Source: Campylobacteraceae bacterium (lineage in GTDB: Bacteria > Campylobacterota > Campylobacteria > Campylobacterales > Sulfurovaceae). Taken from it: a stretch of DNA of 64,000 nucleotides. Positions 34,712 to 43,426 of this stretch are shown here, in pieces. A program made the translations under genes and the position numbers. Positions within the stretch are counted from its first letter, which is position 1; each line of letters starts with the position of its first letter. The notes beneath the pieces were generated by a model. It was given only the letters and a program-made list of their open reading frames with translations. It ran no database searches and was not told where the DNA came from. The stretch covers positions 1-64,000 of the forward strand of contig JALWDJ010000030.1 in the NCBI GenBank assembly GCA_027014605.1. Reading direction: 5' to 3'.

Positions 34712-35872
34712 ATGAAGTTTAAACAAATTTTTAGAGTAGTTACCTCTTTAATTGTCGTTGCAACTCTCTCTTATGGTAGTGGTATTTTAGTTGACTTGCA
34801 TGGGACAAAGGGACAACCAGATAAAGAGTTAAGTGCAATGGTTAAAAAATTAGATAGTATTGGTTTTGAGGCTGTTGGTAAAAATGAACATATAGAGACT
34901 CACTACTACAATAAGTATAAAGAGAAAAATCTTGATTTATTAAACTTCTATCCTGTAATAGATAAAAAGACTATGAGAGAGCTTATTTTAGCAAATCCCG
35001 ATTTTGGTGCTTATGCTCCATTTAATCTTTTAGCATTTAAAAAGTTAGCAAAAGATGGAGGAGATACAACATGGTATGGACATCTTGATGCTAATACAAT
35101 GTTAAAGATTATTGGTGATAAAGATGAGGCTAGAGCTAAAAAATTTAAAGAGATGGTTGCTAAATTAGATAAATTAGTAATTGCTGAGATGAAGCCGACA
35201 GAGGAGAAGAAGCTCACATTTGATGGTGACTTACCTAAAAAGCCTCTCTTAAAGATGGTTATGAAATTTGATAAGCCTGATGATATAGAAGATTTTGTTG
35301 AGAGTTTTATTATGAAGCATGATGGACTCTTTGCAAAAAAAGAGTTTGTTATCGCAGGTTTTTTGGATTTAAAATTTGAATATGGAGATTTAGATTTACC
35401 ATTTGATAAATATGATGCATATTGGGTATCTTCTTTATGTCATTTTGGTTTTTCAAATACTGTATTTAATCATGGTGACCCACAAGCTGGGGTGTTTGCA
35501 CCATGTTCAGTCTATTTTTATATTCCAAAGGATAAAAATGAACTTCATGTAGGATATGCTACTGTTGATAATTGGATAAATACAACAGGTATTAAAGATG
35601 AGAAAAAAATTGCATATATGAAGAAAATCTCAAAAAGTATTGAAGAGGCGTTTACTGAGTTAGGTTTTGTAAGAGAGGATAGTCTGCCAAAAGAGAAGAT
35701 AACTAAAGCTCCTAAAAAAGAGGAGAAAAAGGTGGTAGAAAAAAGCTCTAGTAAAAAAGTATCTTCTTCTAATAGTTCTGATGTCTCTGTTCAATTAGCA
35801 GAGCTTAAAGATATGATGTTAAAACTTATAAAAGAGGTAAAAGATATTAAAAAGATACTCAATGAAGATTAG
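34712..35872 (+). CDS. tandem DUF302-domain exported protein
   Basis: Protein of 386 residues with a signal peptide (to about SYGSG) and two DUF302 modules, one around residues 50-110 (FYPVIDKKTMRELILANPDFGAYAPFNLLAFK) and one around 225-330 (VSSLCHFGFSNTVFNHGDPQAGVFAPCSVYFYIP, with the C...PC signature). A Ser/Lys-rich tail with a coiled-coil-like end follows. DUF302 proteins are recurrent in sulfur-oxidiser clusters; function unknown. ATG 34712 is chosen since AGGA at 34700-34703 is eight bases upstream and the signal peptide begins there; a start at 34694 overlaps the previous gene. Confidence 0.78.
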   Translation: MKFKQIFRVVTSLIVVATLSYGSGILVDLHGTKGQPDKELSAMVKKLDSIGFEAVGKNEHIETHYYNKYKEKNLDLLNFYPVIDKKTMRELILANPDFGAYAPFNLLAFKKLAKDGGDTTWYGHLDANTMLKIIGDKDEARAKKFKEMVAKLDKLVIAEMKPTEEKKLTFDGDLPKKPLLKMVMKFDKPDDIEDFVESFIMKHDGLFAKKEFVIAGFLDLKFEYGDLDLPFDKYDAYWVSSLCHFGFSNTVFNHGDPQAGVFAPCSVYFYIPKDKNELHVGYATVDNWINTTGIKDEKKIAYMKKISKSIEEAFTELGFVREDSLPKEKITKAPKKEEKKVVEKSSSKKVSSSNSSDVSVQLAELKDMMLKLIKEVKDIKKILNED

Positions 35873-35916
35873 TATTTATTGAGTAGAAAGATACCATATT
35901 GGTATTTTATATAAAT

Positions 35917-35956
35917 AGAGTATCTTATTTCAATATATATAAAGATAAAATACTCT
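35917..35956. other. inverted repeat between the two DUF302 genes
   Basis: AGAGTATCTTAT (35917-35928) pairs with ATAAAATACTCT (35945-35956) with one mismatch. A shorter palindrome ATACCATATTGGTAT lies just before it (35891-35905). Either could attenuate transcription into the last DUF302 gene or act as an operator for it. Confidence 0.5.
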
Positions 35957-35987
35957 ATTATAAACTAAAATTATATAAGGAGATTAT

Positions 35988-36566
35988 ATGCTTAAAAAAA
36001 TTTTAAGTGTTATTGGTGCTATTACTGTAGTTGGTGCTATAATTGGTTATTTGACAATTGGAACAAAGATTAGCTCTCTTCATCCAGATGCAATGGGTTA
36101 CTATATGAAGATGTTTGAAGGTGTTTTAGAGACAGGTAACTCTGCTGCTGCTATGACAAGAAAAGTTAAAGTTAAAGAGGGAATATCTCCAGAAGATATT
36201 GTTGAGACTATGAATAGTATTGCTGAAGAGAATAACTTTTTAGTTGTTGGTGACTCTAAGATGAATATAAATAGTAGTATTAAAAAGACAGGGAAAAAAG
36301 AGGATAGATATATAAGAATTTTATCTTACTGTAGTCCTAGTATTGCTAAGAAATTTATAAACTATTCAAAAGAGTATGGTGCATTTATGCCATGTAGAGT
36401 TATGATTGTTGAAGATGATGAGGGAAATTTATGGCTTGAGACAATGGCTATGGAGCTTATGTTATATGGTGGAAAACCTCTACCTAAAGATATGATGGAT
36501 ATGGCTCAACATGTTCGTAAAACTATGTACACTATGATGGATAGTGCTGCAAGTGGAGACTTTTAA
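35988..36566 (+). CDS. DUF302-domain membrane-anchored protein
   Basis: Protein of 192 residues with an N-terminal signal anchor (LKKILSVIGAITVVGAIIGYL) and one DUF302 domain (about 55-150) carrying the cysteine motif SYCSPSIAKKF...GAFMPCRVMIVEDDEG. The C-terminal part is Met-rich (PKDMMDMAQHVRKTMYTMM), which might bind metal; that is speculation. Last gene of the sox-linked run; a strong ribosome-binding site AAGGAG precedes it, and a bidirectional terminator follows. Confidence 0.78.
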   Translation: MLKKILSVIGAITVVGAIIGYLTIGTKISSLHPDAMGYYMKMFEGVLETGNSAAAMTRKVKVKEGISPEDIVETMNSIAEENNFLVVGDSKMNINSSIKKTGKKEDRYIRILSYCSPSIAKKFINYSKEYGAFMPCRVMIVEDDEGNLWLETMAMELMLYGGKPLPKDMMDMAQHVRKTMYTMMDSAASGDF

Positions 36567-36567
36567 A

Positions 36568-36591
36568 AAATAGAGTTTTTTAACTCTATTT
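36568..36591. terminator. bidirectional terminator at the end of the sox region
   Basis: AAATAGAGTT / AACTCTATTT (10 bp) with a TTTT loop, lying between the convergent DUF302 and PAP2 genes; the A/T flanks supply U-tracts both ways. Confidence 0.8.
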
Positions 36592-37182
36592 AAAATATTT
36601 TTTATATAGAATTAAAGCTATAAGATAGCCTAAAAAAGATGCAAAAACAACATCACTCATATAGTGATTTACTCCTACAACCCTACTAAAAGCTACAAAG
36701 ATACTAAATATTAAAAATAGATACTTATATTTAGGAAATATAAATCCTAATGCAAATGCTGAAGAGATGGCTGTAATTGTATGTCCTGATGGAAATGATG
36801 TAATAGAGTGATGAAATTCAAACCACTTAAATCCATATATATTATCTAATATATATAGTTTAGGTCTAGCTCTTCCAAAAGGAATTTTAATAAACCAAAC
36901 TCCAATACCTGCTACTAGATTTGTAATAAATATATATAGTGATATCTTAGCATATTTTCTATTCTTTTTTTTTCTAAAATAGAGGTATAATAGAAAAGAT
37001 GGTACTAAATACCACTCACTTTTTCCAAATTTAGTCATAAAGTGAAAAAACTCTTTAAATAGACTATCTGATGGGATAGAGTAGAAATATAGTGCAATTT
37101 GCTTATCTGCATAGTTATATAGTAAAATAACTATAATCAAAGTTATTATAAATAGTATATAACATCTTTTTGTCTCTAGCAC
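36586..37182 (-). CDS. PAP2-family membrane phosphatase
   Basis: Inner-membrane phosphatase of the PAP2 superfamily with the three signature motifs: KIPFGRARP (motif 1), FPSGHTIT (motif 2) and SRVVGVNHYMSDV (motif 3), so the active site is complete. Six hydrophobic segments, 198 residues. Substrate may be phosphatidate, phosphatidylglycerophosphate or undecaprenyl pyrophosphate. Its ATG overlaps the pgpA stop by 1 base, so it is cotranscribed with a phosphatidylglycerol phosphatase; lipid A or phospholipid substrates are thus plausible. Confidence 0.9.
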   Translation of the reverse strand: MLETKRCYILFIITLIIVILLYNYADKQIALYFYSIPSDSLFKEFFHFMTKFGKSEWYLVPSFLLYLYFRKKKNRKYAKISLYIFITNLVAGIGVWFIKIPFGRARPKLYILDNIYGFKWFEFHHSITSFPSGHTITAISSAFALGFIFPKYKYLFLIFSIFVAFSRVVGVNHYMSDVVFASFLGYLIALILYKKYFK

Positions 37183-37673
37183 TATAAAACTCTATTTAAC
37201 CCAATTAATATAATATCTGTAAGTAATCCTCCTGCAACTCCTGCTAATATATCATCTCCCATAACACCGAGTCCGCCTTTTACTCTTCTATCTATAACTC
37301 CTATAGTTGATGGTTTCCATATATCAAATAGTCTAAATGAGATAAAACTTAATATAACTGCTATCTCATAAGCATATTTAAAATTGATATTATAAGATAC
37401 AGATATAGCAAACATCATTGCAATCCACATTCCAGATACCTCATCTATGACTATGCTTTTATCATCATGACTATTAGTAGCTCTCTCATATTTATTTATC
37501 TCAAATACCCCTATTACAGTAATAAGTAGTGTTAACATAAAAAATGTCTGCATAGGTACAACTTGAAGTAACAATAATCCTATAATTAAGGCTAAAAAGC
37601 TACCAGCAGTGCCAGGAGCAATTGGAGATAGTCCTGAGCCAAAAAATGTTATAAAGATTCTATTTAAACTCAT
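37182..37673 (-). CDS. pgpA: phosphatidylglycerophosphatase A PgpA
   Basis: Membrane enzyme dephosphorylating phosphatidylglycerophosphate to phosphatidylglycerol. It has the GSGLSPIAPGTAGSF start, the DKSIVIDEVSGMWIAM acidic motif and the PSTIGVIDRRVKGGLGVMGDDILAG C-terminal motif. Length of 163 residues is normal. AGGAG lies upstream of ATG 37673. This position next to the sulfurylase-like gene is the same as in Campylobacter jejuni (from memory of Cj1609-Cj1610). Confidence 0.94.
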   Translation of the reverse strand: MSLNRIFITFFGSGLSPIAPGTAGSFLALIIGLLLLQVVPMQTFFMLTLLITVIGVFEINKYERATNSHDDKSIVIDEVSGMWIAMMFAISVSYNINFKYAYEIAVILSFISFRLFDIWKPSTIGVIDRRVKGGLGVMGDDILAGVAGGLLTDIILIGLNRVL

Positions 37674-37682
37674 TTCCTCTCC

Positions 37683-38876
37683 TTATGTTAATGAGCTAGT
37701 TTGATATAGCCCCATAAGTTTAATATAAAAATCCTCTTCACTATGTTCTTCCATTAAGCCTTCATTAGGGACTAGGGCATCATAAAGCTCTTGTATATTA
37801 TCAAATCTATCAGGAAATAGTGTGCTAAGAACAGAAGCTGAAACTTCTCTTCTAACTAATATGCTTGGAGGCATCATTCCTGCCTCTATAAGTTTTAATA
37901 TAGAGGCTGAATGGTAGTGTATATGATGGTGTTGTCCATGAGGGCAGGTTGAGTTACTTACAAGTGTTCTACATCTATTACAATATACATAGTGGTCAAC
38001 AGTTGATATTTTCATCTTAATCCCTTTTGAGTTATCAAATATGGAATTGAGTCTATTTTTATCATAGTATGAACCTAATCTTGTATGATTTTTAGTAACT
38101 ACTAATCTATTACATCCATAATTTTTGGCAACAAGTGCATCTAAAACTAGCTCATTATATCCTGCAAAGATATATGAGTTTTCTAATGGTACAACTATAA
38201 CTCTATTTTTAGGAAGAAAATTATCAATAAAACTAATAACAGCCTCATATCTAATATCATATCTTAACCACCCTTCATTATGAAAAGGTTTTAACAGAAA
38301 TAGAACAAGTATTTCAGAGTGGTCAAGTATCTCTCTTATCATTCTCTCATGAGAGCGATTTAATGGATTTGCTTGTAACATAAATCCAGATATATCTTTT
38401 ACATTTTGCTCTGCTATTAAATTTTTAACTTTTCTTACACTACTAGATATTAATGGATACTCAACCCTATAATCTCCACATACAGCAATATCACCTAATC
38501 TATCTATAGTATCTTTAACTCCTGGGTGGTATGGATCAGATGTTCCAAAGATACATGTAAGTCTCTGGTCTATATCTATCTCATAAGTCTCATCAACTAT
38601 TAATTCACCTACGACTTTTCCCTCATTTACAAGCTCAAGAGTATCTCCTTTTTTTGCTTTTTTAAGAACCTCTCTATTTCTTTTACCACTAGGTGAGAGA
38701 ATAAAAGCAAAAGGGTATGGTACTCCTTTATACATTTTTGTTCTATTTACCTCTAAAGCCTCCTCTTTATTCATAAGTCTAGTAACAGGTGCAATTAATC
38801 CCTCTTGAACTAAAGCTAATGTAGATAGAGCTTCGGCATCTATATATAGCTGTCTATTTTTTCTTAAAGATGCCAT
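37683..38876 (-). CDS. ATP-sulfurylase-like protein with degenerate active site
   Basis: Homolog of ATP sulfurylase (sulfate adenylyltransferase): an N-terminal PUA-like domain (about 1-155), then a nucleotidyltransferase-like domain, with a zinc site C299, C302, C311 and nearby histidines. Key catalytic motifs are altered: QTRNPxHRAHE reads LQANPLNRSHE (167-177), losing the catalytic Arg and the first His, and the GRDHAGVG motif reads TKNHTRLGSYY. It is therefore unlikely to make APS by the known mechanism. Length of 397 residues fits Sat. The ATG lies within the last 23 bases of the HP1021-like gene, with AAGGA before it, so the two are coupled. Role unknown. Confidence 0.8.
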   Translation of the reverse strand: MASLRKNRQLYIDAEALSTLALVQEGLIAPVTRLMNKEEALEVNRTKMYKGVPYPFAFILSPSGKRNREVLKKAKKGDTLELVNEGKVVGELIVDETYEIDIDQRLTCIFGTSDPYHPGVKDTIDRLGDIAVCGDYRVEYPLISSSVRKVKNLIAEQNVKDISGFMLQANPLNRSHERMIREILDHSEILVLFLLKPFHNEGWLRYDIRYEAVISFIDNFLPKNRVIVVPLENSYIFAGYNELVLDALVAKNYGCNRLVVTKNHTRLGSYYDKNRLNSIFDNSKGIKMKISTVDHYVYCNRCRTLVSNSTCPHGQHHHIHYHSASILKLIEAGMMPPSILVRREVSASVLSTLFPDRFDNIQELYDALVPNEGLMEEHSEEDFYIKLMGLYQTSSLT

Positions 38877-39738
38877 ATTTTTTCCTTTTTTCCCATAAAC
38901 TTTTTCTTGAAATTCCTAATTTTTTAGATAGCTCTGTATCTGGAAATTGATACTGAAAACTATTTACAATAAACTTAACATAATCATCAATTGTCAATAT
39001 CTCATTTTGGTCATAGAGTTTATTATCTGTATTTATCTCTATTTGTGGGTATGGTGTCTCTATTTCTGTTGTTGTTGATATTATAAATTCTCGCCTTGAG
39101 ATAAGTTCAAATAGTTGTTCTCTCTCACCCTTTTTTAAAACTTGAAGTTCTGATATATATAATATATATTTGGGATTTGCTTTTAGTATTTTATCTTTCC
39201 AATTTTTAGCTCCAAGTGGAATAAATACTAAAACTCTATCATTGTTTTGAACATATTTAAATGCTAATTTATCAACTAATTTAATATAATTAGTTAGGAT
39301 TACTACAGGAAGATTTAATCTACTAATATCATAATCTATTTTAATATCATTTAAAAGATATTCAGTATATTCTTTATAGAGATTTTTATATTTTTTAAGA
39401 GTTTGATACTCTTTATAGTGTTCGATTTTTCGTTGAAGCTCTTCTATCATAAATGGTTTTACAATATAATCATTTGCACCCAACTTTAATGGAGCTGCGA
39501 CTGTATCGTTATTTATATAGCTTACCATTAATATAATAATTTTCTCTTTATATTTGGTAATAATAGGGTTGAAATTCTGTCCTGGTAGATTTGTTGATAG
39601 GAGATAAGCATCTCCTGAACTATTTCTCATAGCCTCTTTTATTGAGGAGAAGATTTCAGTCTCATATCCAGACTGATTGAGTTTAGTCGATATACTTTGA
39701 GCTAAATATAACTCATTTTCTATAATAGTTATTTTCAT
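38854..39738 (-). CDS. HP1021-like atypical response regulator
   Basis: Orphan regulator with a receiver-like domain whose phospho-acceptor Asp is replaced by S48 (AYLLSTNLPG), so it cannot be controlled by usual phosphorylation, and a C-terminal DNA-binding domain (DTELSKKLGISRKSLWEKRKKYG). This matches H. pylori HP1021, which binds oriC and acts as a redox-responsive regulator. ATG 39738 is chosen since GGA lies seven bases upstream; TTG 39750 would be inside that region. Product is 294 residues, near the 298 of HP1021. It overlaps ispDF by 4 bases and the sulfurylase-like gene by 23. Confidence 0.88.
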   Translation of the reverse strand: MKITIIENELYLAQSISTKLNQSGYETEIFSSIKEAMRNSSGDAYLLSTNLPGQNFNPIITKYKEKIIILMVSYINNDTVAAPLKLGANDYIVKPFMIEELQRKIEHYKEYQTLKKYKNLYKEYTEYLLNDIKIDYDISRLNLPVVILTNYIKLVDKLAFKYVQNNDRVLVFIPLGAKNWKDKILKANPKYILYISELQVLKKGEREQLFELISRREFIISTTTEIETPYPQIEINTDNKLYDQNEILTIDDYVKFIVNSFQYQFPDTELSKKLGISRKSLWEKRKKYGIFKKK

Positions 39739-40856
39739 CGTTTTGTCCAATCATAATAGTATAGTGTTGCAATAGCTTCTACAGCTACCCCCTCTTTTCT
39801 GCCAATTGCTCCTAGTCTCTCTGCTGTTGTTGCCTTTATGTTAACAAAATTTGCTCCTATATTTAGTAATTTTGCAATATTAAATCTCATATCTCTCTTA
39901 TATTTTAGAAGTTTTGGAGTTTGTGCAATAATAGATAAATCAATATTTCCAATAGTATATCCTATTGAATTTAATCTATCTATTGTATCTTTTAAGAGTG
40001 TAGTAGAGTCAACTCCTCTATATTTTATATCTGTATCAGGATAGAACTCTCCAATATCTCCAAGTCCACTAGCTCCAAGTAGAGCATCAATTAGTGCATG
40101 GATTGCAACATCTCCATCACTATGAGCTTTAAATCCTAATGGTGAGTCTATTTCTACTCCACATAGATACATCTTCTTATTCTTTTCAAATGGGTGAATA
40201 TCTATACCAAATCCAACTAAAGCTCTATTTGATGGTGGTTTTAGACAATCTAACTTATCTAAATCTTCAATCGTGGTCAATTTATGAGCCTTAGTAGAAC
40301 CATCTACAAATATAATCTCTCCATTTTGAGAAGCTATAGCAGAACTATCATCTGTAAAATCTATATTTGTATCTAGTGCTTTTTTTAGAGTTTTACTACA
40401 AGATAGTTGAGGTGTCTGAATAATTCTCACATTTTCTCTATTAATAGGAGAGTTTTTAAAATAGAGTGTATCTGTAATATTAAGTGTAGGAACTACACAA
40501 CTATTGTGTTTTTTTGCTAAAAGTACTCTTCTTATCATATCTTTATCAAGGCAACATCTAGCAATATCAGAGACTAAAACGAAATCTGTTTTTACATATT
40601 TTAGAGCGTTTTTTAAAGACTTCTGCCTACTACTACCACCCTCTATAAAAGAGTAGTTAGCAAAGTTTGACATAATTCGTATATCATCTTGAGATGATAC
40701 TATTATGGTATCTGCAAAATTTTCTATCTTAGAAAACTCATTAGCTACCTGTAGCCATAAAGGTCTATTTTCACTCCATAACCACTGTTTTTTGGGAGGG
40801 AGTTTAAATCGAGAGGCACTACCAGCACCTAATAGTATAAGTGTAATATCTTGCAA
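39735..40856 (-). CDS. ispDF: bifunctional IspD/IspF (MEP pathway)
   Basis: Fusion of CDP-ME synthase and MECDP synthase for isoprenoid precursors. IspD part (about 1-205): LLGAGSASRFKLPPKKQWLW, and FVLVSDIARCCLD; IspF part (about 215-373): FGIDIHPFEKNKKMYLCGVE, AHSDGDVAIHALIDALLGA with the metal-binding D-x-H and H motifs, and IKATTAERLGAIGRKEG. I start it at TTG 40856 because TTAGGA stands six bases upstream and the product then begins MQDITLILLGAGS, typical of IspD; longer starts give a hydrophobic non-homologous leader. Fusion is usual in Campylobacterota. Confidence 0.93.
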   Translation of the reverse strand: MQDITLILLGAGSASRFKLPPKKQWLWSENRPLWLQVANEFSKIENFADTIIVSSQDDIRIMSNFANYSFIEGGSSRQKSLKNALKYVKTDFVLVSDIARCCLDKDMIRRVLLAKKHNSCVVPTLNITDTLYFKNSPINRENVRIIQTPQLSCSKTLKKALDTNIDFTDDSSAIASQNGEIIFVDGSTKAHKLTTIEDLDKLDCLKPPSNRALVGFGIDIHPFEKNKKMYLCGVEIDSPLGFKAHSDGDVAIHALIDALLGASGLGDIGEFYPDTDIKYRGVDSTTLLKDTIDRLNSIGYTIGNIDLSIIAQTPKLLKYKRDMRFNIAKLLNIGANFVNIKATTAERLGAIGRKEGVAVEAIATLYYYDWTKR

Positions 40857-40876
40857 TATCAATCCTAATAGTAAAA

Positions 40877-40914
40877 GTGTAACCATATTATACAACGGTA
40901 ACCTTTGGTAACAC
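40877..40914 (-). promoter_or_regulatory. ispDF operon promoter flanked by GTTACC repeats
   Basis: On the minus strand a -10 hexamer TATAAT (40887-40892) stands about 30 bases before the ispDF start. It is bracketed by GTGTAACC (40877-40884, plus strand) and GGTAACAC (40907-40914), an inverted pair with 7 of 8 matches, and a further GGTAACC lies at 40897-40903. The TGTTACC core is one base off the HP1021 box consensus TGTT[TA]C[TA] known from H. pylori, so autoregulation is possible. Confidence 0.55.
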
Positions 40915-41004
40915 TTTAATTTTATAGATTTTTAGCTTATCTATTTTTTTTTAATTTTAGTTTTATAAAAAACTATTATAATAATTTAAAAAGAGAATTA
41001 ATAA

Positions 41005-41904
41005 TTGAGCAATTTTTTATTAGAATATCCATATATACTTTTACTTATATTACTAGTTCCATGTTTTATATGGTGCAGACTAAAATCTAATATATTATAT
41101 TTCTCTAAACCAGAGTGGTTGCCAAATAGAGTTTTTTTATGGGATAATAATCTATTATTAATAATCTCTATATCTACTTTACTCATTATATCTCTAGCCT
41201 CTCCATATAGTTATGATAACTCCACCTCATCAAAAAAGAGGGGTAGAGATTTAGTTTTAGCATTAGATACAAGTGGCTCTATGGGTGAAAGAGGATTTAA
41301 TAAGGAGAGAAGAGAGCTTAGTAGATATGATATATCAGTAGCACTAGCTAAAGATTTTATAAAAAATAGATACAATGATAATGTTGGCTTAGTAATTTTT
41401 GGCTCTTTTGCATTTACTGCTTCTCCTCTAACTTATGATTTAAAATCACTTATTGAGATATTTGATTTAACTAGTAATATAGGAATTGCAGGAACAAATA
41501 CAGCTATAGGAGAGGCAATTATGCAGGGGGTTAATACTCTATCTAAAGGTATAGCAAAATCAAAAGTATTAATTCTACTAACAGATGGAAAACATAACTC
41601 AGGGAGGGTATCACCAAGAGAGGCAGTTAGAGAGGCTATAGAGAAAAAAGTAAAGATATATACTATTGGAATTGGAGATGATTATGATAGAGAGCTTTTA
41701 TATAAAATAGCAAAAGAGAGTGGAGGAAGAGCTTTTTTTGCAAAAAATAGCTTTGAATTAAAAGAGATATATAAAAGCATAGATAGATTAGAGCCTAGTC
41801 CTATTAGAGATAGAGAATATATAAATAGAGAAGAGATGTTTATATATCCTCTAATATTAGCTACTCTACTCTTAGCACTTTTAATATACAAAGAGGAGTT
41901 ATAG
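41005..41904 (+). CDS. BatA-like von Willebrand factor A membrane protein
   Basis: Inner-membrane protein with two N-terminal helices (about 8-24 and 48-65), a periplasmic or cytoplasmic VWA domain with MIDAS motif D88-T-S-G-S (ALDTSGSMG), GTNTAIGEAI and LLTDGKHNSG, and a C-terminal helix. Length of 299 residues is typical of BatA of the aerotolerance operon. Start is TTG 41005 with a weak AGAGA upstream; no ATG is closer. First gene of a five-gene run ending in a DUF58 protein. Confidence 0.85.
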   Translation: MSNFLLEYPYILLLILLVPCFIWCRLKSNILYFSKPEWLPNRVFLWDNNLLLIISISTLLIISLASPYSYDNSTSSKKRGRDLVLALDTSGSMGERGFNKERRELSRYDISVALAKDFIKNRYNDNVGLVIFGSFAFTASPLTYDLKSLIEIFDLTSNIGIAGTNTAIGEAIMQGVNTLSKGIAKSKVLILLTDGKHNSGRVSPREAVREAIEKKVKIYTIGIGDDYDRELLYKIAKESGGRAFFAKNSFELKEIYKSIDRLEPSPIRDREYINREEMFIYPLILATLLLALLIYKEEL

Positions 41905-41905
41905 A

Positions 41906-43426
41906 GTGGAGTTTTTATATTCTTGGTTTTTATGGTTACTCTTTCCTATTACTGTACTTTTTTTAAAGAGGAGAAGAGGGCTTAGTTTAAATCTTAAATA
42001 TTTAGCTCTAATATTTTTAATTCTTGCTATATCAAGACCAGCTATTAGAGGCTCTTTAGTTAAAAAAGAGTTAGATGCACACTCAATTGTTATTGCTTTA
42101 GATATATCTGCATCAATGAGAGCAGATGATATTAAACCAAATAGAGAGATAGCTAGTAAAGATACAATAAGAGAGTTTTTACATATAGATAAAATAGACC
42201 AGATAGCACTAATTGGATTTACATCAAATCCACTTCTACTATCTCCTCCAACAACAGACCATAATCTAATATCTATAGCATTAGATACACTAAGAGATGA
42301 GTATATATTAACTAAAGGGACAGATATTAAAAGAGTTATTAAAAAGGTATCTAAATTTGGTGATAAGAGGATATATCTAATTATATTTAGTGATGGTGGA
42401 GATGAGGTTATTGATGATAAGCTAATATCTATGGTTAAGAGTAGGGGAGTAGAGATATTGGCTATTGCTATGGCAACTAAAGAGGGTTCACCTATAAAAT
42501 TAGATAATAATAGTCTCCTAAAAGATAAAAAGGGGCATATTGTTATCTCTAAATTTAATGGTGAGTTGGAAAAGATTGCTAAAGTAGTTAAGTTTACTAA
42601 TCCAAAAGATATAGCAGAGACTATTTTAGATTGGATAGATAGCCAAAGCTCTAAGGAGAAGATAAAATATCAAACCTATAACTACTTTGAGCTATATTTT
42701 ATACCTACAATATTAGCTCTAATTCTACTATTTTTCTCATCTACAAAATTTTTACTAAATCTTATAGCACTACTATCTCTATTTGGAGTTAATCTTCAAG
42801 CATATAGCCTATTTGATAATATATATCTAAGTAGAGCATATAGTTCTTATATCTCAAATGATTATAATAGCTCAATAGAGATTTTATCTAAAATAGAGAG
42901 TGACTCATTAGAGAAAGAGCTAATATTAGCAAATAGCTACTATAAGATAAGAGAGTATAAGAGAGCTAAAGAGATATTAAAATCTATTAAGACAACCAAT
43001 CCAAAAATTAAACAGCAGATTTTATATAACTTAGGAAACTGTGAAGCTAATCTAGCATACTATAACAGGGCAAAAGAGTACTATATTAAAGCTTTAGCCT
43101 TTGGAGAAGATAAGGATATTCTATATAATCTAAATAGAGTTATATTTCTACAACAGAAATATAAATCAAAATTGGGAGTTACAAATCTAAGCTCGAAAGA
43201 GAACTCATCAACCTCATCTAAAGATAATATCAAGACAAAAGATAAACCATCTTCAAAAAATAGTGACAAAGTTGGAAGTAGTGGAGGGGGTGGCTCTAAA
43301 GTCAGTAAAAACTCAACTACAAAAGAGATTAAGAGTAGTAGCAAAAACTCCTCAAAGAGAGTTATGAGTTCTAAAGCCTATGATTTAATAAATAGAGGTT
43401 ATATTAAGGAGAGCAGACCGTGGTAA
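41906..43426 (+). CDS. BatB-like VWA protein fused to TPR repeats (BatB/BatC fusion)
   Basis: Two N-terminal helices, a VWA domain with MIDAS residues D66-I-S68-A-S70 (ALDISASMRADD), TKGTDI and FSDGGDE, then further transmembrane segments (about 250-290), followed by TPR repeats (about 305-420: LEKELILANSYYKIREYKRAKEILK and QQILYNLGNCEANLAYYNRAKEYYIKAL) and a Ser/Lys-rich disordered tail. In other phyla the TPR part is a separate BatC protein. One base after batA, and the last 7 bases overlap the BatD-like gene. Confidence 0.85.
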   Translation: MEFLYSWFLWLLFPITVLFLKRRRGLSLNLKYLALIFLILAISRPAIRGSLVKKELDAHSIVIALDISASMRADDIKPNREIASKDTIREFLHIDKIDQIALIGFTSNPLLLSPPTTDHNLISIALDTLRDEYILTKGTDIKRVIKKVSKFGDKRIYLIIFSDGGDEVIDDKLISMVKSRGVEILAIAMATKEGSPIKLDNNSLLKDKKGHIVISKFNGELEKIAKVVKFTNPKDIAETILDWIDSQSSKEKIKYQTYNYFELYFIPTILALILLFFSSTKFLLNLIALLSLFGVNLQAYSLFDNIYLSRAYSSYISNDYNSSIEILSKIESDSLEKELILANSYYKIREYKRAKEILKSIKTTNPKIKQQILYNLGNCEANLAYYNRAKEYYIKALAFGEDKDILYNLNRVIFLQQKYKSKLGVTNLSSKENSSTSSKDNIKTKDKPSSKNSDKVGSSGGGGSKVSKNSTTKEIKSSSKNSSKRVMSSKAYDLINRGYIKESRPW

